NCBI GenBank assembly: GCA_902587315.1 | Contig: CACIKW010000004.1 | Coordinates: 1-58,506 of the forward strand | Length of the DNA stretch: 58,506 bases | Reading direction: 5' to 3' | Source of the DNA: an uncultured Pelagibacteraceae bacterium | GTDB taxonomy: Bacteria; Pseudomonadota; Alphaproteobacteria; Pelagibacterales; Pelagibacteraceae | Shown: piece after piece, positions 1 to 8,351 of the stretch | Position numbering within the stretch: the first letter of the stretch is position 1 | Layout of the letters: each line of letters starts with the position of its first letter | The notes under the pieces: generated by a model | What the model was told of the DNA's origin: nothing | The model's input: the letters and a program-made list of their open reading frames with translations, nothing else | Databases searched by the model: none | Translations under genes and position numbers: made by a program

Positions 1-2
1 CA

Positions 3-281
3 TGCCAGTATTGTGGAAGTAATAAAGAGCTAACTTTTGATCATTTGTTACCTAGATCAAAAGGAGGAAAAACAAACTGGAATAATGTTGTTACAGCTTG
101 TTCTAATTGTAACGTAAAAAAAGGCGGAAGATTGCTTTCATTGTCAGGTATGATGTTAACTCAAAAACCTTATCAACCTTCTACTGAAGATCTTCACAAA
201 AATGGAAAAAATTTTCCACCAAATTTTTTACATGAAAGTTGGATGGACTATTTGTATTGGGATGTAGAGCTTGAACCTTAA
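3..281 (+). CDS. HNH endonuclease family protein, 3' end only
   Basis: The reading frame is open from the left edge, so the true start lies outside the window. The visible C-terminal 92 residues hold an HNH/treble-clef nuclease core: a CxxC pair at the edge (C-Q-Y-C), the metal/catalytic D-H in TFDHLLPRSKGG, an N in the middle (TNWNNVV), and a second CxxC followed by N and K (ACSNCNVKK). The family cleaves nucleic acids and ranges from restriction-like enzymes to housekeeping HNH proteins; the substrate cannot be told here. The gene is convergent with coq7, whose stop follows directly at 282. The family call is firm; the role is open. Confidence 0.8.
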   Translation, partial: CQYCGSNKELTFDHLLPRSKGGKTNWNNVVTACSNCNVKKGGRLLSLSGMMLTQKPYQPSTEDLHKNGKNFPPNFLHESWMDYLYWDVELEP

Positions 282-815
282 TTAAATTTTTTCTGAAATA
301 CTTATTGCTATTTTAGATCCAGTTTTAATTATTTTATCTAACAAGAAATAAGCTCCTTCTTTTGTTGCACCTTCTTCATAAGCTATATCTTTGTGATGTA
401 TTTCATCTTCTCTAAATTTAATAATTTTATTTTTTAGATTTTTTTCATCTATTTCGAGCTGATTTATTTGATTTTGGTAATGCTTATCAATTACTTCCTC
501 CACAGAAGCCGTGCATAACATAGCAGCTTTTTTCCCCATAATTGTTGATCCAAATCCCAAAGCAACGCCCAAAATATCCCATAAAGGCAATAGTTTAGTT
601 GGTTCAATATTTCTTGTTTTTAATTCCTTTTCAAAAAAGTCTAAGTGCTCTTTTTCATGAACTTTCATTTCTTCAATTATTTTTTTTAAAGATTCATCTT
701 TAATTATAGTATTTAATGCTAGCAATTGTCCTTCATAAATTTTTATTGCTCCACGTTCTCCAGCGTGGTCTACTCTAATAAATTCTTTTAATTTACTTTT
801 ATCTGTTTTTTTCAT
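282..815 (-). CDS. coq7: Demethoxyubiquinone hydroxylase, COQ7 family
   Basis: This is a di-iron monooxygenase of the COQ7 type, which hydroxylates the ring of demethoxyubiquinone late in ubiquinone synthesis at the inner membrane. The 177-residue protein shows the ferritin-like ligand set: E20 in RVDHAGERGA, an E..H pair in KVHEKEHLDFF, a second glutamate in SVEEVIDKHY, and E..H in EDEIHHKDIA. The length is usual for bacterial COQ7. The start overlaps the end of dsbB by 17 bp, so the two are probably co-transcribed. Both products act in membrane redox: DsbB passes electrons to quinone and COQ7 makes quinone. Confidence 0.92.
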   Translation of the reverse strand: MKKTDKSKLKEFIRVDHAGERGAIKIYEGQLLALNTIIKDESLKKIIEEMKVHEKEHLDFFEKELKTRNIEPTKLLPLWDILGVALGFGSTIMGKKAAMLCTASVEEVIDKHYQNQINQLEIDEKNLKNKIIKFREDEIHHKDIAYEEGATKEGAYFLLDKIIKTGSKIAISISEKI

Positions 816-1278
816 TTTTAATAATTAAAATAGTTATAAAGCTAATTATTATTGAAATCATAAAATTAATAGTCGCAAGAGATAGTCCAAAAACTCTAAA
901 ATTTACTTCTTTGCATCCAGGCATATTATTACTCAAGGATTCTAGTATTTTTGATTTATCCGTGATGTTTAAACTATTACTTGTACAACCAGAAAATTCA
1001 CTAAAAATATTGTTTTCTATGCCAACATGGTATCCAGATAATATAGTGCTTATAAAAAATGTTATTATCAATAAATATATCCACAAAAAATTTTTGTAAA
1101 AATTATATCCAAAAAAACATATGAATATTGCAAATAGATAAGGAAGCCTTTGATATATGCAAAGTTTACATGGTTTTTGTTCCATTATGTATTCTATATA
1201 AACAGCGCTAATTAGAGAAATTATACATATAAATAAAACTAATGAATAAAATTTTTTAATTTCTAATATTCTTTTCAT
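799..1278 (-). CDS. dsbB: Disulfide bond formation protein DsbB
   Basis: DsbB is an inner-membrane protein that reoxidises DsbA and passes electrons to quinone. The 159-residue protein has four predicted transmembrane segments. The first periplasmic redox pair is visible as KPCKLCIYQR, the typical P-C-x-L-C-x-x-Q-R motif. A second cysteine pair lies in the later loop (SGCTSN and PGCKEV). It overlaps the coq7 start by 17 bp and sits one base from the gene upstream at 1280, giving a three-gene minus-strand operon. No dsbA is in the window. Confidence 0.88.
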   Translation of the reverse strand: MKRILEIKKFYSLVLFICIISLISAVYIEYIMEQKPCKLCIYQRLPYLFAIFICFFGYNFYKNFLWIYLLIITFFISTILSGYHVGIENNIFSEFSGCTSNSLNITDKSKILESLSNNMPGCKEVNFRVFGLSLATINFMISIIISFITILIIKNEKNR

Positions 1279-1279
1279 T

Positions 1280-1888
1280 TTAATTGGTGAAATTAATCAA
1301 AAAATTATAAACAAAATAAGCAACTATAATTATTGCTATAGAAAAAATTATAGAAACTGTGAGTAATTTTTTTTCAATGATTTTTTTCATAGCTGGACCA
1401 AAATTTCCAATTAAAAAAGCTATCAAAAAAAATCTCATCCCCCTTGTTACTGCCGCAATAAAAATAAAATAAACTATATTAAAGTGAACAAATCCGCTTG
1501 TTATGGTTAATAGTTTAAATGGAACAGGAGTAAAACCTGCAATTGCAAGCAGTGTCATCCAAGCAACAACTCCTCCTTCAGACGATACTTTATCCTTAAG
1601 AAAAGAAGCGTTATCTACTCCATAAAGTTCAAAAATTTTAATCCCCACTTCATTAAAAAATACATATCCAATGAAATATCCTAAGCATGCACCAGCTACA
1701 GACCCAAGAGTTGCAATAACTGCAATTTTTAGCCATTCTTTACGTTTAGCAATTGTCATTGGTATAATCAAAACATCTGGAGGTATTGGAAAAATAAAAC
1801 TTTCAATGAAAGAAATAAATGCTAGAAAATATTTAGAACTTTTACGAGAAGCCAGTTCTAGCGATTTGTCATATAATTCTTTTAACAT
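1280..1888 (-). CDS. YqaA/DedA-type VTT-domain membrane protein
   Basis: This 202-residue integral membrane protein resembles the YqaA branch of the DedA/VTT (SNARE-associated) family. The sequence shows an early re-entrant hydrophobic stretch ending in FPIPPDVLIIP, a Gly-rich helix (GSVAGACLGYFIGY), a second half with GFTPVPFKLLTITSG, then helices containing an arginine (VTRGMRFF). DedA-family proteins are linked to lipid-carrier movement and membrane homeostasis; the exact substrate of YqaA proteins is not settled. It is the first gene of the minus-strand run with dsbB and coq7. Confidence 0.8.
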   Translation of the reverse strand: MLKELYDKSLELASRKSSKYFLAFISFIESFIFPIPPDVLIIPMTIAKRKEWLKIAVIATLGSVAGACLGYFIGYVFFNEVGIKIFELYGVDNASFLKDKVSSEGGVVAWMTLLAIAGFTPVPFKLLTITSGFVHFNIVYFIFIAAVTRGMRFFLIAFLIGNFGPAMKKIIEKKLLTVSIIFSIAIIIVAYFVYNFLINFTN

Positions 1889-1994
1889 TTTTTAGTTTTA
1901 TTATAATAATACTTCTTATACTATTTATTTATAATTTATATAAATGCTTAAAAAAATTCTGTAATGATATATGTCCAATTTTATTAATTATGCA

Positions 1995-2081
1995 GGGCGA
2001 ATGGCGGAACTGGTAGACGCGTTGGACTCAAAATCCAAAGGTAGCAATACTGTGAGAGTTCGAGTCTCTCTTTGCCCACCA
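1995..2081 (+). tRNA. tRNA-Leu(CAA)
   Basis: An 87-nt class II tRNA. The 5' acceptor strand GGGCGAA pairs with TTTGCCC before discriminator A and an encoded CCA. The D-arm has GGCGGAACTGGTAGACGC, and the anticodon loop CTCAAAA sits between TTGGA and TCCAA, giving anticodon CAA. A long variable arm and a normal T-loop (GTTCGAGTC) follow. It stands alone just ahead of the acyl-CoA synthetase gene. Confidence 0.95.
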
Positions 2082-2088
2082 ACTAAAT

Positions 2089-3819
2089 ATGAATTTAGAA
2101 AATTTTAATAGTTTAATTGAATTATTTTTTTATCAATCAGAAAGACAAGATCCTAAAAGTATTTTATTACAATGGCTAAATCCAAATAATAAAAAAATAT
2201 TTACATGGGAAGAGACAAAAACAAATATATATAAACTTTCAAAAGTAATTAAAAAAAATATTTCAGAAGGTGATAGGTGCCTTTTAGTATCAGAAAATAG
2301 ACCAGAATGGTTTGTTGCTGATTTGGCCATTATGTTATCTGGAGGTATTACTGTACCAGCGTACACAACTTATACTGAAAATGATTATAAATATTTAATT
2401 GAAGATTGTGAGCCAACAGTTGTTATTGTTTCTAATAATGAAATGCTTAAAAAATTAAACACAATAATTAATGAAAAAAGTTTTATAAAAAAAATAATTA
2501 CTTTTGATGAAGTAGAAAAAGTACATTATAATTTAAATATAAATGATAAAGAAAAATATTTAGACTTTAATTCAATTACAAAAAATGATTTAGCAGAGGA
2601 AGATAAAATTCAAAATTTAAAATTAAAAAGATTGTCGCCAGCATGTATAATTTATACCTCAGGAACTGGCGGAAATCCAAAAGGAGTTATTTTAAGTCAC
2701 GGTGGTATTTTGAATAATCTTGCTGGAGCATGTGAAATTATGAAACCATTAATAGATTCAAGACCAGTATTTTTAACTTGGCTTCCTCTTTCACATTCAT
2801 ATGAACATTGTGTTCAATTTGCCCAGATAGCTGTAGGAGCTAAAGTTTTTTATGCTGAAAAAATAGAAAAACTTTTGGAAAATATATCTGAGGCTAAACC
2901 AACAATTATGACCGCGGTTCCAAGATTTTATCAAAATTTATATAACAAAATAAATATTAACTTAAAAAAACAAACTGGTTTTAAGGCCAAATTAATTGAA
3001 GTCACAATTCGACTTGGCAAGAAAAAATTGTTGGGTGAAAAAATGACTTTTTCTGAAAAAATTATGAATTCGCTAGCTGATATATTAGTAAGAAAAAAAA
3101 TAAAAAAACAATTTGGCGGAAACTTAAAAGCTTTCGTTTCTGGAGGGGGAGCCCTAGATAAAGAAATAGGAGAATTTCTCAATTCTATAGGGCTGCCAAC
3201 ACTTCAAGGATATGGATTAACAGAAACTTCTCCTGTGGTTAGTTGTAATCCTATACATAAAATAAAGGTCGAAACTGTAGGACCACCTTTCAAAGGTAAC
3301 CAGGTTAAAATTGCCGAAGATGGAGAAATATTAGTTAAGGGTGAAAATGTAATGTTAGGATATTGGAATAAAAAAGAAGAAACAGAAAAAGTAATAATTG
3401 ATGGATGGCTACATACAGGTGATATAGGAGAAATAAATACTAAGGATGGTTATTTAAAAATAACAGATAGAAAAAAAGATATTATAGTCAGCGCTGGAGG
3501 AGACAACATATCTCCAGCAAAAATTGAAAATATGATTACAAATGAATTAGAAATTGATCAATGTATGGTTTATGGAGATAAAAAAAATTATTTAGTTGCA
3601 TTAATTGTTCCTAATAAAGATTTTTTAAATGAAAAAGAAAAAATAAATAAAGTTATAGAAAATATTAATAAAAAATTAACTTTAGTAGAAAAAATTAAAA
3701 AAATTCAATTAATAGACGAAAATTTTTCTATAGAAAATGGTTTACTAACACCAACAATGAAAGTGAAAAGAAAAAAAGTTACAGAAAAATATAAAAAACA
3801 ATTAGAAAATCTTTATTAA
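2089..3819 (+). CDS. Long-chain acyl-CoA synthetase (AMP-binding)
   Basis: The gene encodes an ATP-dependent fatty acid:CoA ligase of the long-chain type (FadD15-like). The 576-residue protein carries the adenylate-forming motifs in order: P-loop YTSGTGGNPKGV at about residues 190-200, GYGLTETSPVV in the middle, GWLHTGDIG, and the hinge KITDRKKDIIVSAGGDNISP. The C-terminal lysine region ends in TMKVKRKKV. It begins 7 bp after tRNA-Leu with no clear Shine-Dalgarno. The reaction is fatty acid + ATP + CoA to acyl-CoA; chain-length preference cannot be read from sequence. Confidence 0.9.
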   Translation: MNLENFNSLIELFFYQSERQDPKSILLQWLNPNNKKIFTWEETKTNIYKLSKVIKKNISEGDRCLLVSENRPEWFVADLAIMLSGGITVPAYTTYTENDYKYLIEDCEPTVVIVSNNEMLKKLNTIINEKSFIKKIITFDEVEKVHYNLNINDKEKYLDFNSITKNDLAEEDKIQNLKLKRLSPACIIYTSGTGGNPKGVILSHGGILNNLAGACEIMKPLIDSRPVFLTWLPLSHSYEHCVQFAQIAVGAKVFYAEKIEKLLENISEAKPTIMTAVPRFYQNLYNKININLKKQTGFKAKLIEVTIRLGKKKLLGEKMTFSEKIMNSLADILVRKKIKKQFGGNLKAFVSGGGALDKEIGEFLNSIGLPTLQGYGLTETSPVVSCNPIHKIKVETVGPPFKGNQVKIAEDGEILVKGENVMLGYWNKKEETEKVIIDGWLHTGDIGEINTKDGYLKITDRKKDIIVSAGGDNISPAKIENMITNELEIDQCMVYGDKKNYLVALIVPNKDFLNEKEKINKVIENINKKLTLVEKIKKIQLIDENFSIENGLLTPTMKVKRKKVTEKYKKQLENLY

Positions 3820-3928
3820 GTTTGTTTTTAAAAACAGTTTATTAGTCGCAATTTTACTTATCTTTTTATAAATTAATTTTAAATAAATAAAAAAATTATT
3901 TTGTAATTTAATATCTAAAATTAAACAT

Positions 3929-3957
3929 TTGACATAACTATTTAAAGAAAATAAAAA
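3929..3957 (+). promoter_or_regulatory. Candidate sigma70-type promoter for the 24-aa peptide gene
   Basis: A perfect -35 hexamer TTGACA (3929-3934) is followed after 17 bp by TAAAAA (3952-3957), a poor -10. It lies about 50 bp ahead of the peptide's ribosome-binding site. The leader also holds an inverted repeat CGAATC-AAAT-GATTCG at 3969-3984. This is a weak match in a very AT-rich background. Confidence 0.35.
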
Positions 3958-4005
3958 AAGAAAAATAGCGAATCAAATGATTCGTAAAAATAAAGGGAGC
4001 TAAAA

Positions 4006-4080
4006 ATGGCTAAAAGAAGAAAAAAAGCTGCTAAAAAGAAAACTAAGAAAAAAGCTAAAAAAAGAAGAAGACGTAGATAG
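4006..4080 (+). CDS. 24-residue Lys/Arg-rich peptide
   Basis: A short gene too small for most ORF callers. It starts with ATG at 4006 after a good ribosome-binding site (AAAGGGAGC, 3992-4000). The product is almost entirely Lys, Arg and Ala: it opens MAKRRKKAAKKK and ends in a run of five Arg before TAG. It has its own leader and is followed at once by a strong hairpin terminator, so it looks like a one-gene transcript. The composition resembles histone-H1-like or nucleic-acid-binding tails, so nucleoid or ribosomal binding is an inference. I do not recognise a named family. It lies opposite carD, whose product also has a Lys-rich tail. Confidence 0.65.
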   Translation: MAKRRKKAAKKKTKKKAKKRRRRR

Positions 4081-4100
4081 TTTAGTATTCTTTTTAACTT

Positions 4101-4140
4101 AAAACGCTTCTCGTAACATTAGTTGTGAGAAGCGTTTTTT
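4101..4140 (+). terminator. Strong intrinsic terminator between the peptide gene and carD
   Basis: A 12-bp perfect stem (AAAACGCTTCTC, 4101-4112, with GAGAAGCGTTTT, 4127-4138) is extended inward by five more pairs, two of them G-U, to an ATTA loop. The T-run on the plus strand ends the peptide transcript. The hairpin also abuts the carD stop, so it may work in both directions. Confidence 0.85.
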
Positions 4141-4989
4141 TTATAAGTTTTCCGAAATTTCTTCCCTACTTGTACTTTCAGCTTGACTTTCTGATTTGAT
4201 CTTTTTTTCAATAATATTTTTTTGAATTTCTATATTTCTTTTTAAAGCTTTATCTAATTTTTTTTGAGCCTCTTCCATTGAAGTATTTAGCACTATTTGA
4301 AATTCTGCAAGCAATCTCTCATATGCTTTTTCAAAAAGTTGTCTTTCACTATAGGATTGATCTATCATTAAATCATCTCCTTTATTAAGGTCTCTTACTA
4401 CTTCTGCCAATTCATATATTTTTCCTGAAGAAATTTTTGCTTCATACTCTTGAGCTCTTCTACTCCACATAGTTCTTTTTATTTTTGGAGTACTTTTTAA
4501 TATGCTAACACATTTATTTACCTGATTTATTGTAGCCAAGGGTCTCAAGTGTGATTGTTTGTTTACAGGAACCATACCGTTAGCCTTATCTTTTTCAAAT
4601 TTTAATATATAAGTTTCTACATCGATTCCACCAATATTAATCTTTTTAAACTCTGTTATTTGACCAACTCCATGTTTAGGATAAACAACATGATCATTAA
4701 TTTTATATATTTTTTTTTCTGTTGCTTGCTTTTTTACTTTAACTATCTCAGGCTTTTGATCTGAGCTTTTTGTAATTTTCAGATTATAATTATTCTTTTC
4801 ACTTATTTTTTTTGAAGAAGATTTTTTAATTTGTTTTTTAGATAATTTGCTAATTTTTGTTTTTTTTGTTTTTAACTTTATAGATTTTATTTTTTTATTA
4901 ATTTTTATTGATTTTTTGACTTTTGTGTTTTTAATTTTTTTTTTTTTAAAGGTTTTCTTTAAAATATTTTTCAAATTTATTTTCTTCAT
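4141..4989 (-). CDS. carD: CarD-family RNA polymerase-binding regulator with a Lys-rich N-terminal tail
   Basis: CarD/CdnL proteins bind the RNA polymerase beta subunit and stabilise open promoter complexes. The CarD domain begins near residue 95 ([16 protein letters not shown]) and continues through [12 protein letters not shown] into the helical C-terminal part with [12 protein letters not shown]. Unlike most family members (about 160-170 residues) this one is 282 residues long. The first 60 residues contain about 28 lysines with Ser, Thr and Ile between them. The annotated start overlaps the 3' end of fdxA by 44 bp in another frame. A later start would remove the tail, but no obvious ribosome-binding site marks one. 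Confidence 0.88.
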   Translation of the reverse strand: MKKINLKNILKKTFKKKKIKNTKVKKSIKINKKIKSIKLKTKKTKISKLSKKQIKKSSSKKISEKNNYNLKITKSSDQKPEIVKVKKQATEKKIYKINDHVVYPKHGVGQITEFKKINIGGIDVETYILKFEKDKANGMVPVNKQSHLRPLATINQVNKCVSILKSTPKIKRTMWSRRAQEYEAKISSGKIYELAEVVRDLNKGDDLMIDQSYSERQLFEKAYERLLAEFQIVLNTSMEEAQKKLDKALKRNIEIQKNIIEKKIKSESQAESTSREEISENL

Positions 4990-5272
4990 TTTTGTATTTT
5001 TCGTTATCTTCTGGTGGATCTTTCTTCTCTGAAATATTTGGCCATATCTCCGAATATTTTTTGTTTATTTCTAACCATTTTTCGTTGTTTGGCTCTGTAT
5101 CTGGAACTATAGCATCGATGGGACACTCCGGTTCACAAACGCCACAATCTATACACTCATCTGGTTTAATTACAAGCATATTTTTCCCCTCATAAAAACA
5201 ATCTACAGGACAAACTTCAACACAGTCCATCAACTTACACTTTATACATTTTTCATTAACAATATATGTCAC
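4946..5272 (-). CDS. fdxA: Ferredoxin FdxA, two iron-sulfur clusters
   Basis: A 108-residue ferredoxin of the FdxA type, which carries a 3Fe-4S and a 4Fe-4S cluster and acts as a soluble electron carrier. Cysteines are visible in [18 protein letters not shown] and [16 protein letters not shown]; the first group has the irregular spacing of the 3Fe/7Fe class. The C-terminal 50 residues are the family's usual tail ([18 protein letters not shown]). It lies between the TerB-domain gene and carD. The fdxA-carD neighbourhood is common in Alphaproteobacteria. Confidence 0.93.
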   Translation of the reverse strand: MTYIVNEKCIKCKLMDCVEVCPVDCFYEGKNMLVIKPDECIDCGVCEPECPIDAIVPDTEPNNEKWLEINKKYSEIWPNISEKKDPPEDNEKYKNEENKFEKYFKENL

Positions 5273-5280
5273 TAGATTTA

Positions 5281-5697
5281 CTACCTTGATTTTATTTTTT
5301 CTTTTATTTGACCTACTAATTTATCATCCACGTACATTAGTCCTGCCAATCTTCTCATAAGACTATTTTCATAAATATCTGCTTTACCGTCCGAATAAAT
5401 TATGTTCCATAATGCTTCAATTACTTTAATTTTAAAGTTTTTATCTGTTTTTTTAATTTCTTTAGTAAGTTCTAAAATTTGATTTGACTCATTCTCATAT
5501 TTTTCAGCTTTATTTATTATTTTATCAACATCTTTTTCTTCAGCTCCGATTTGAAGAAGTGTTTTTTTTATGATGTTTTTTTCATTATTTTCGTAGTTTT
5601 GATCAATTTTTGCAGCATGAATTAACAAAGCCGCAGTCATAGCAATAAGATCGTTATTGCTACCTATTATTTTATTTTTTTTAAATAATCCAAACAT
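5281..5697 (-). CDS. TerB-like domain protein
   Basis: A 138-residue soluble helical protein with TerB/DjlA-like features: a first half [19 protein letters not shown] and a matching second half [30 protein letters not shown] with conserved acidic residues. TerB domains bind divalent metal and occur in tellurite-resistance and co-chaperone contexts, but most stand-alone copies have no known role. It sits 2 bp from the helicase stop-start junction and 8 bp from fdxA, clearly within the helicase/fdxA/carD transcript. In many Alphaproteobacteria I would expect an S4-domain gene at this place. Confidence 0.75.
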   Translation of the reverse strand: MFGLFKKNKIIGSNNDLIAMTAALLIHAAKIDQNYENNEKNIIKKTLLQIGAEEKDVDKIINKAEKYENESNQILELTKEIKKTDKNFKIKVIEALWNIIYSDGKADIYENSLMRRLAGLMYVDDKLVGQIKEKIKSR

Positions 5698-5699
5698 TT

Positions 5700-8183
5700 T
5701 TACTTAAAGCTTATTTCTTTTAGAACACTAAACACATTTTCTGATTTAAATTTATTTAACTTATCTTTTTTATATATTTTTTTTTGAGGTAAGTATTTAA
5801 AAAAAGTTTCATTATTTTTATTAAATGTTTTATATCCCATTAAATTAATTAACTTTATAAAATTTTCCTTGGTACATCCTAATAAATTAAGCATTTCGGG
5901 CATTAATTTAATTTCATTTTTATTTTCTATATTCATATTAATTATTTTTATAAATAATCTTTCAAGGATATCAATTCTTACAAAAAAATTGCCAAATTTT
6001 TCAAAACCACATAACAACATAAAATTTTTATTAATTTTCTCTTTATTATCTACGAAATTTAATCCAAATTGAGGAGGATTTAGTTCATAAAATTTTTGGT
6101 GAAAGTTTTTCCATAAAAGTATTCTTAATCGAACAGCACTGGGCTTAAACAATTTAAACAAAAATATGTGGTATCTCCCAAATTTTACACCCAGGTTTCT
6201 TAGAATTTTTCTTTCCTCTTGTAGTAATTTTTGAACAAGATTACTTAAATTTTCTCTAACAAGTACTCCATTACTCTCATAAAGTTGATAAGCTAGTGCT
6301 CTAATAGACGAATTTTGGTTTTTAATATTTTTTAAATTAATTAAACTTTCAAGTTCAATATTAATTTTATCGCATATCCATATTTTTAAGAAATTAAATA
6401 GTTTGTTTTTTTCTTCATTATCAATCATATCATCAATAATTAAATTAATTCCTGGATCTAAGTATGACTTCCCGGGAATTAAATAACCAATTGGAAAGTC
6501 TTGCCAATATATTTTTTGGTCATCTTTAAGTTCAATAGCTTTAGTTTTAATAATTTGATTTATTCTATTGATAATTTCTGGACCAACATTATGTCTTGCA
6601 GCTTTTTTTAATGATTTTATGTCAGTATCCAATGCACCTATCTTATGATCTAATTCAAATTTTAGACCTTTTAATTTTCCAATAAACTGATTATTTATCA
6701 TGACTTTTTTTTGATCAACAATTTTAGTTTCAAATGTTAAATCTTGTTTTAATCCTCTTGCTAAAACACTAGCCCTTTTATCAATAAAACTTTTTGTTAA
6801 TTCTTCATGTAATCTTTCTGACAGTTTATCTTCAAGAGATTTTGTTCTTTCTATCCAATAGTCTTGGTTTTCTACCCAATAAGATTTGTTTGAAACATAA
6901 GACCATGTTCTTACATTTGCAATTCTATTTGTTATTGAGTCTATATTGCCATCCATTTTATCTAAATTTGAAAGTTGTTGTTTTAAATAATTATTTGAAA
7001 CTTTTCCATTTCCACTGCATAAAAATTTAAAAACTTTGGCAACAACTTCAATATGATGTCCATAAATTTTTTTAACAAAATCTGGAATCTGGCAACATTC
7101 CCATAATAATTTTAGTTCGTTTTCTTTATTGTTTTCAGCAATTTTAGAATTTTCCTTTAATAAAAATTTCAATACTTTTTCATCTTCACATTCATGTATT
7201 CTTCTCAACCAATTCTTGCTCGGTCTTTCTTCTAGTGATTTTAATAAGTTAGTTTGGTTTGTAAAATCTAGGTTAGAGTTTCTCCAGAAAAGAGAATTAA
7301 TTTCTTCAAATTTATGATTTTCTAATAGCTCAACCTCCTCGGAATTTATTTCTTTGCATTCTCCAGTTATACCAAATGTGCCATCGCTTAGGTGTCTACC
7401 AGCTCTTCCTGATATTTGACCTACTTCTGATAGATTTAAATTTCTTAATTTTTTACCATCATATTTTTTTAAATTTGAAAAATAGACGTTTTCTAAATCC
7501 ATATTTATACCCATTCCGATTGCATCTGTAGCAACAAGATAATCAACATCGCCTGACTGGTATAGCTGTACCTGTGCATTTCTTGTTTTTGGGCTTAATG
7601 AACCCATTACAATTGCAGCACCACCCTTTTGTCTTCTAATTAATTCTGCAATTGCATAAACATCCTCCGCTGAAAATGCAATTATGGCACTTTTTCTCTC
7701 AATTCTTGAAATTTTTTTATGACCGGCGTAAGTCAATTTGGATAATCTTTTTTTATTTATAAACTCTATGTCTTCATCGAGCTTAGAGATTATGTTTCTA
7801 ATTGTATTTGATCCCATAAACATTGTAAGTTTTTCGCCTCTTAGATTTAATAGTCTATCAGTAAAAATATGACCTCTCTCATGATCAGAACACATTTGTA
7901 TTTCATCTATTCCTACAAACTCTAATTTTTTATCAATTGGCATAGATTCTACAGTACAGAGGTAGTACTTTGCGTTTGTTGGCATAATTTTTTCTTCTCC
8001 TGTGATGAGAGCAACTTTATTTGAATCTATTTTTTTAGTAATTTTATCATAAACTTCTCTTGCCAATAATCTAAGTGGAAAACCTATCATGCCAGAATCG
8101 AAAGAAAGCATTGTCTCGATTGCCAGGAAAGTTTTGCCGGTATTTGTAGGACCTAGTACAGCTGTAATTTTGTTTTTGATCAT
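5700..8183 (-). CDS. Suv3-like superfamily 2 RNA helicase
   Basis: An 827-residue ATP-dependent helicase resembling mitochondrial Suv3 and its alphaproteobacterial relatives, which unwind RNA, often with a degradosome. The motor motifs are visible: Walker A GPTNTGKT at residues 11-18, motif II as DEIQ (GIDEIQM), motif V ATDAIGMGINM, and motif VI QISGRAGR. The C-terminal half is long, Lys/Asn-rich and less recognisable, matching the extended C-terminal region of alphaproteobacterial members. It leads the minus-strand run helicase-TerB-fdxA-carD. The 168-bp gap to aacS must hold divergent promoters. Confidence 0.85.
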   Translation of the reverse strand: MIKNKITAVLGPTNTGKTFLAIETMLSFDSGMIGFPLRLLAREVYDKITKKIDSNKVALITGEEKIMPTNAKYYLCTVESMPIDKKLEFVGIDEIQMCSDHERGHIFTDRLLNLRGEKLTMFMGSNTIRNIISKLDEDIEFINKKRLSKLTYAGHKKISRIERKSAIIAFSAEDVYAIAELIRRQKGGAAIVMGSLSPKTRNAQVQLYQSGDVDYLVATDAIGMGINMDLENVYFSNLKKYDGKKLRNLNLSEVGQISGRAGRHLSDGTFGITGECKEINSEEVELLENHKFEEINSLFWRNSNLDFTNQTNLLKSLEERPSKNWLRRIHECEDEKVLKFLLKENSKIAENNKENELKLLWECCQIPDFVKKIYGHHIEVVAKVFKFLCSGNGKVSNNYLKQQLSNLDKMDGNIDSITNRIANVRTWSYVSNKSYWVENQDYWIERTKSLEDKLSERLHEELTKSFIDKRASVLARGLKQDLTFETKIVDQKKVMINNQFIGKLKGLKFELDHKIGALDTDIKSLKKAARHNVGPEIINRINQIIKTKAIELKDDQKIYWQDFPIGYLIPGKSYLDPGINLIIDDMIDNEEKNKLFNFLKIWICDKINIELESLINLKNIKNQNSSIRALAYQLYESNGVLVRENLSNLVQKLLQEERKILRNLGVKFGRYHIFLFKLFKPSAVRLRILLWKNFHQKFYELNPPQFGLNFVDNKEKINKNFMLLCGFEKFGNFFVRIDILERLFIKIINMNIENKNEIKLMPEMLNLLGCTKENFIKLINLMGYKTFNKNNETFFKYLPQKKIYKKDKLNKFKSENVFSVLKEISFK

Positions 8184-8351
8184 TTCAATGTTTAGTGTAT
8201 TTATTTTTTTTACTACTATATATTGTTACCCCAAAAGAACAAAAATAGACTAAAACATGTCCGAATCATTAGGAAAAAAGTTCTCATTTTGAAAAATTTG
8301 TAAGATTGAGAGTAACATAAATTATAATAATTCAATATATTTTATTTTATA

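Noticed and set aside
911..1099. Plus-strand frame inside dsbB
   Set aside because: Antisense to a well supported gene, with no motif or ribosome-binding site.
4847..5195. Plus-strand frames opposite carD and fdxA
   Set aside because: They are low-complexity Phe/Ile shadows of the Lys-rich CarD tail and of the ferredoxin gene.
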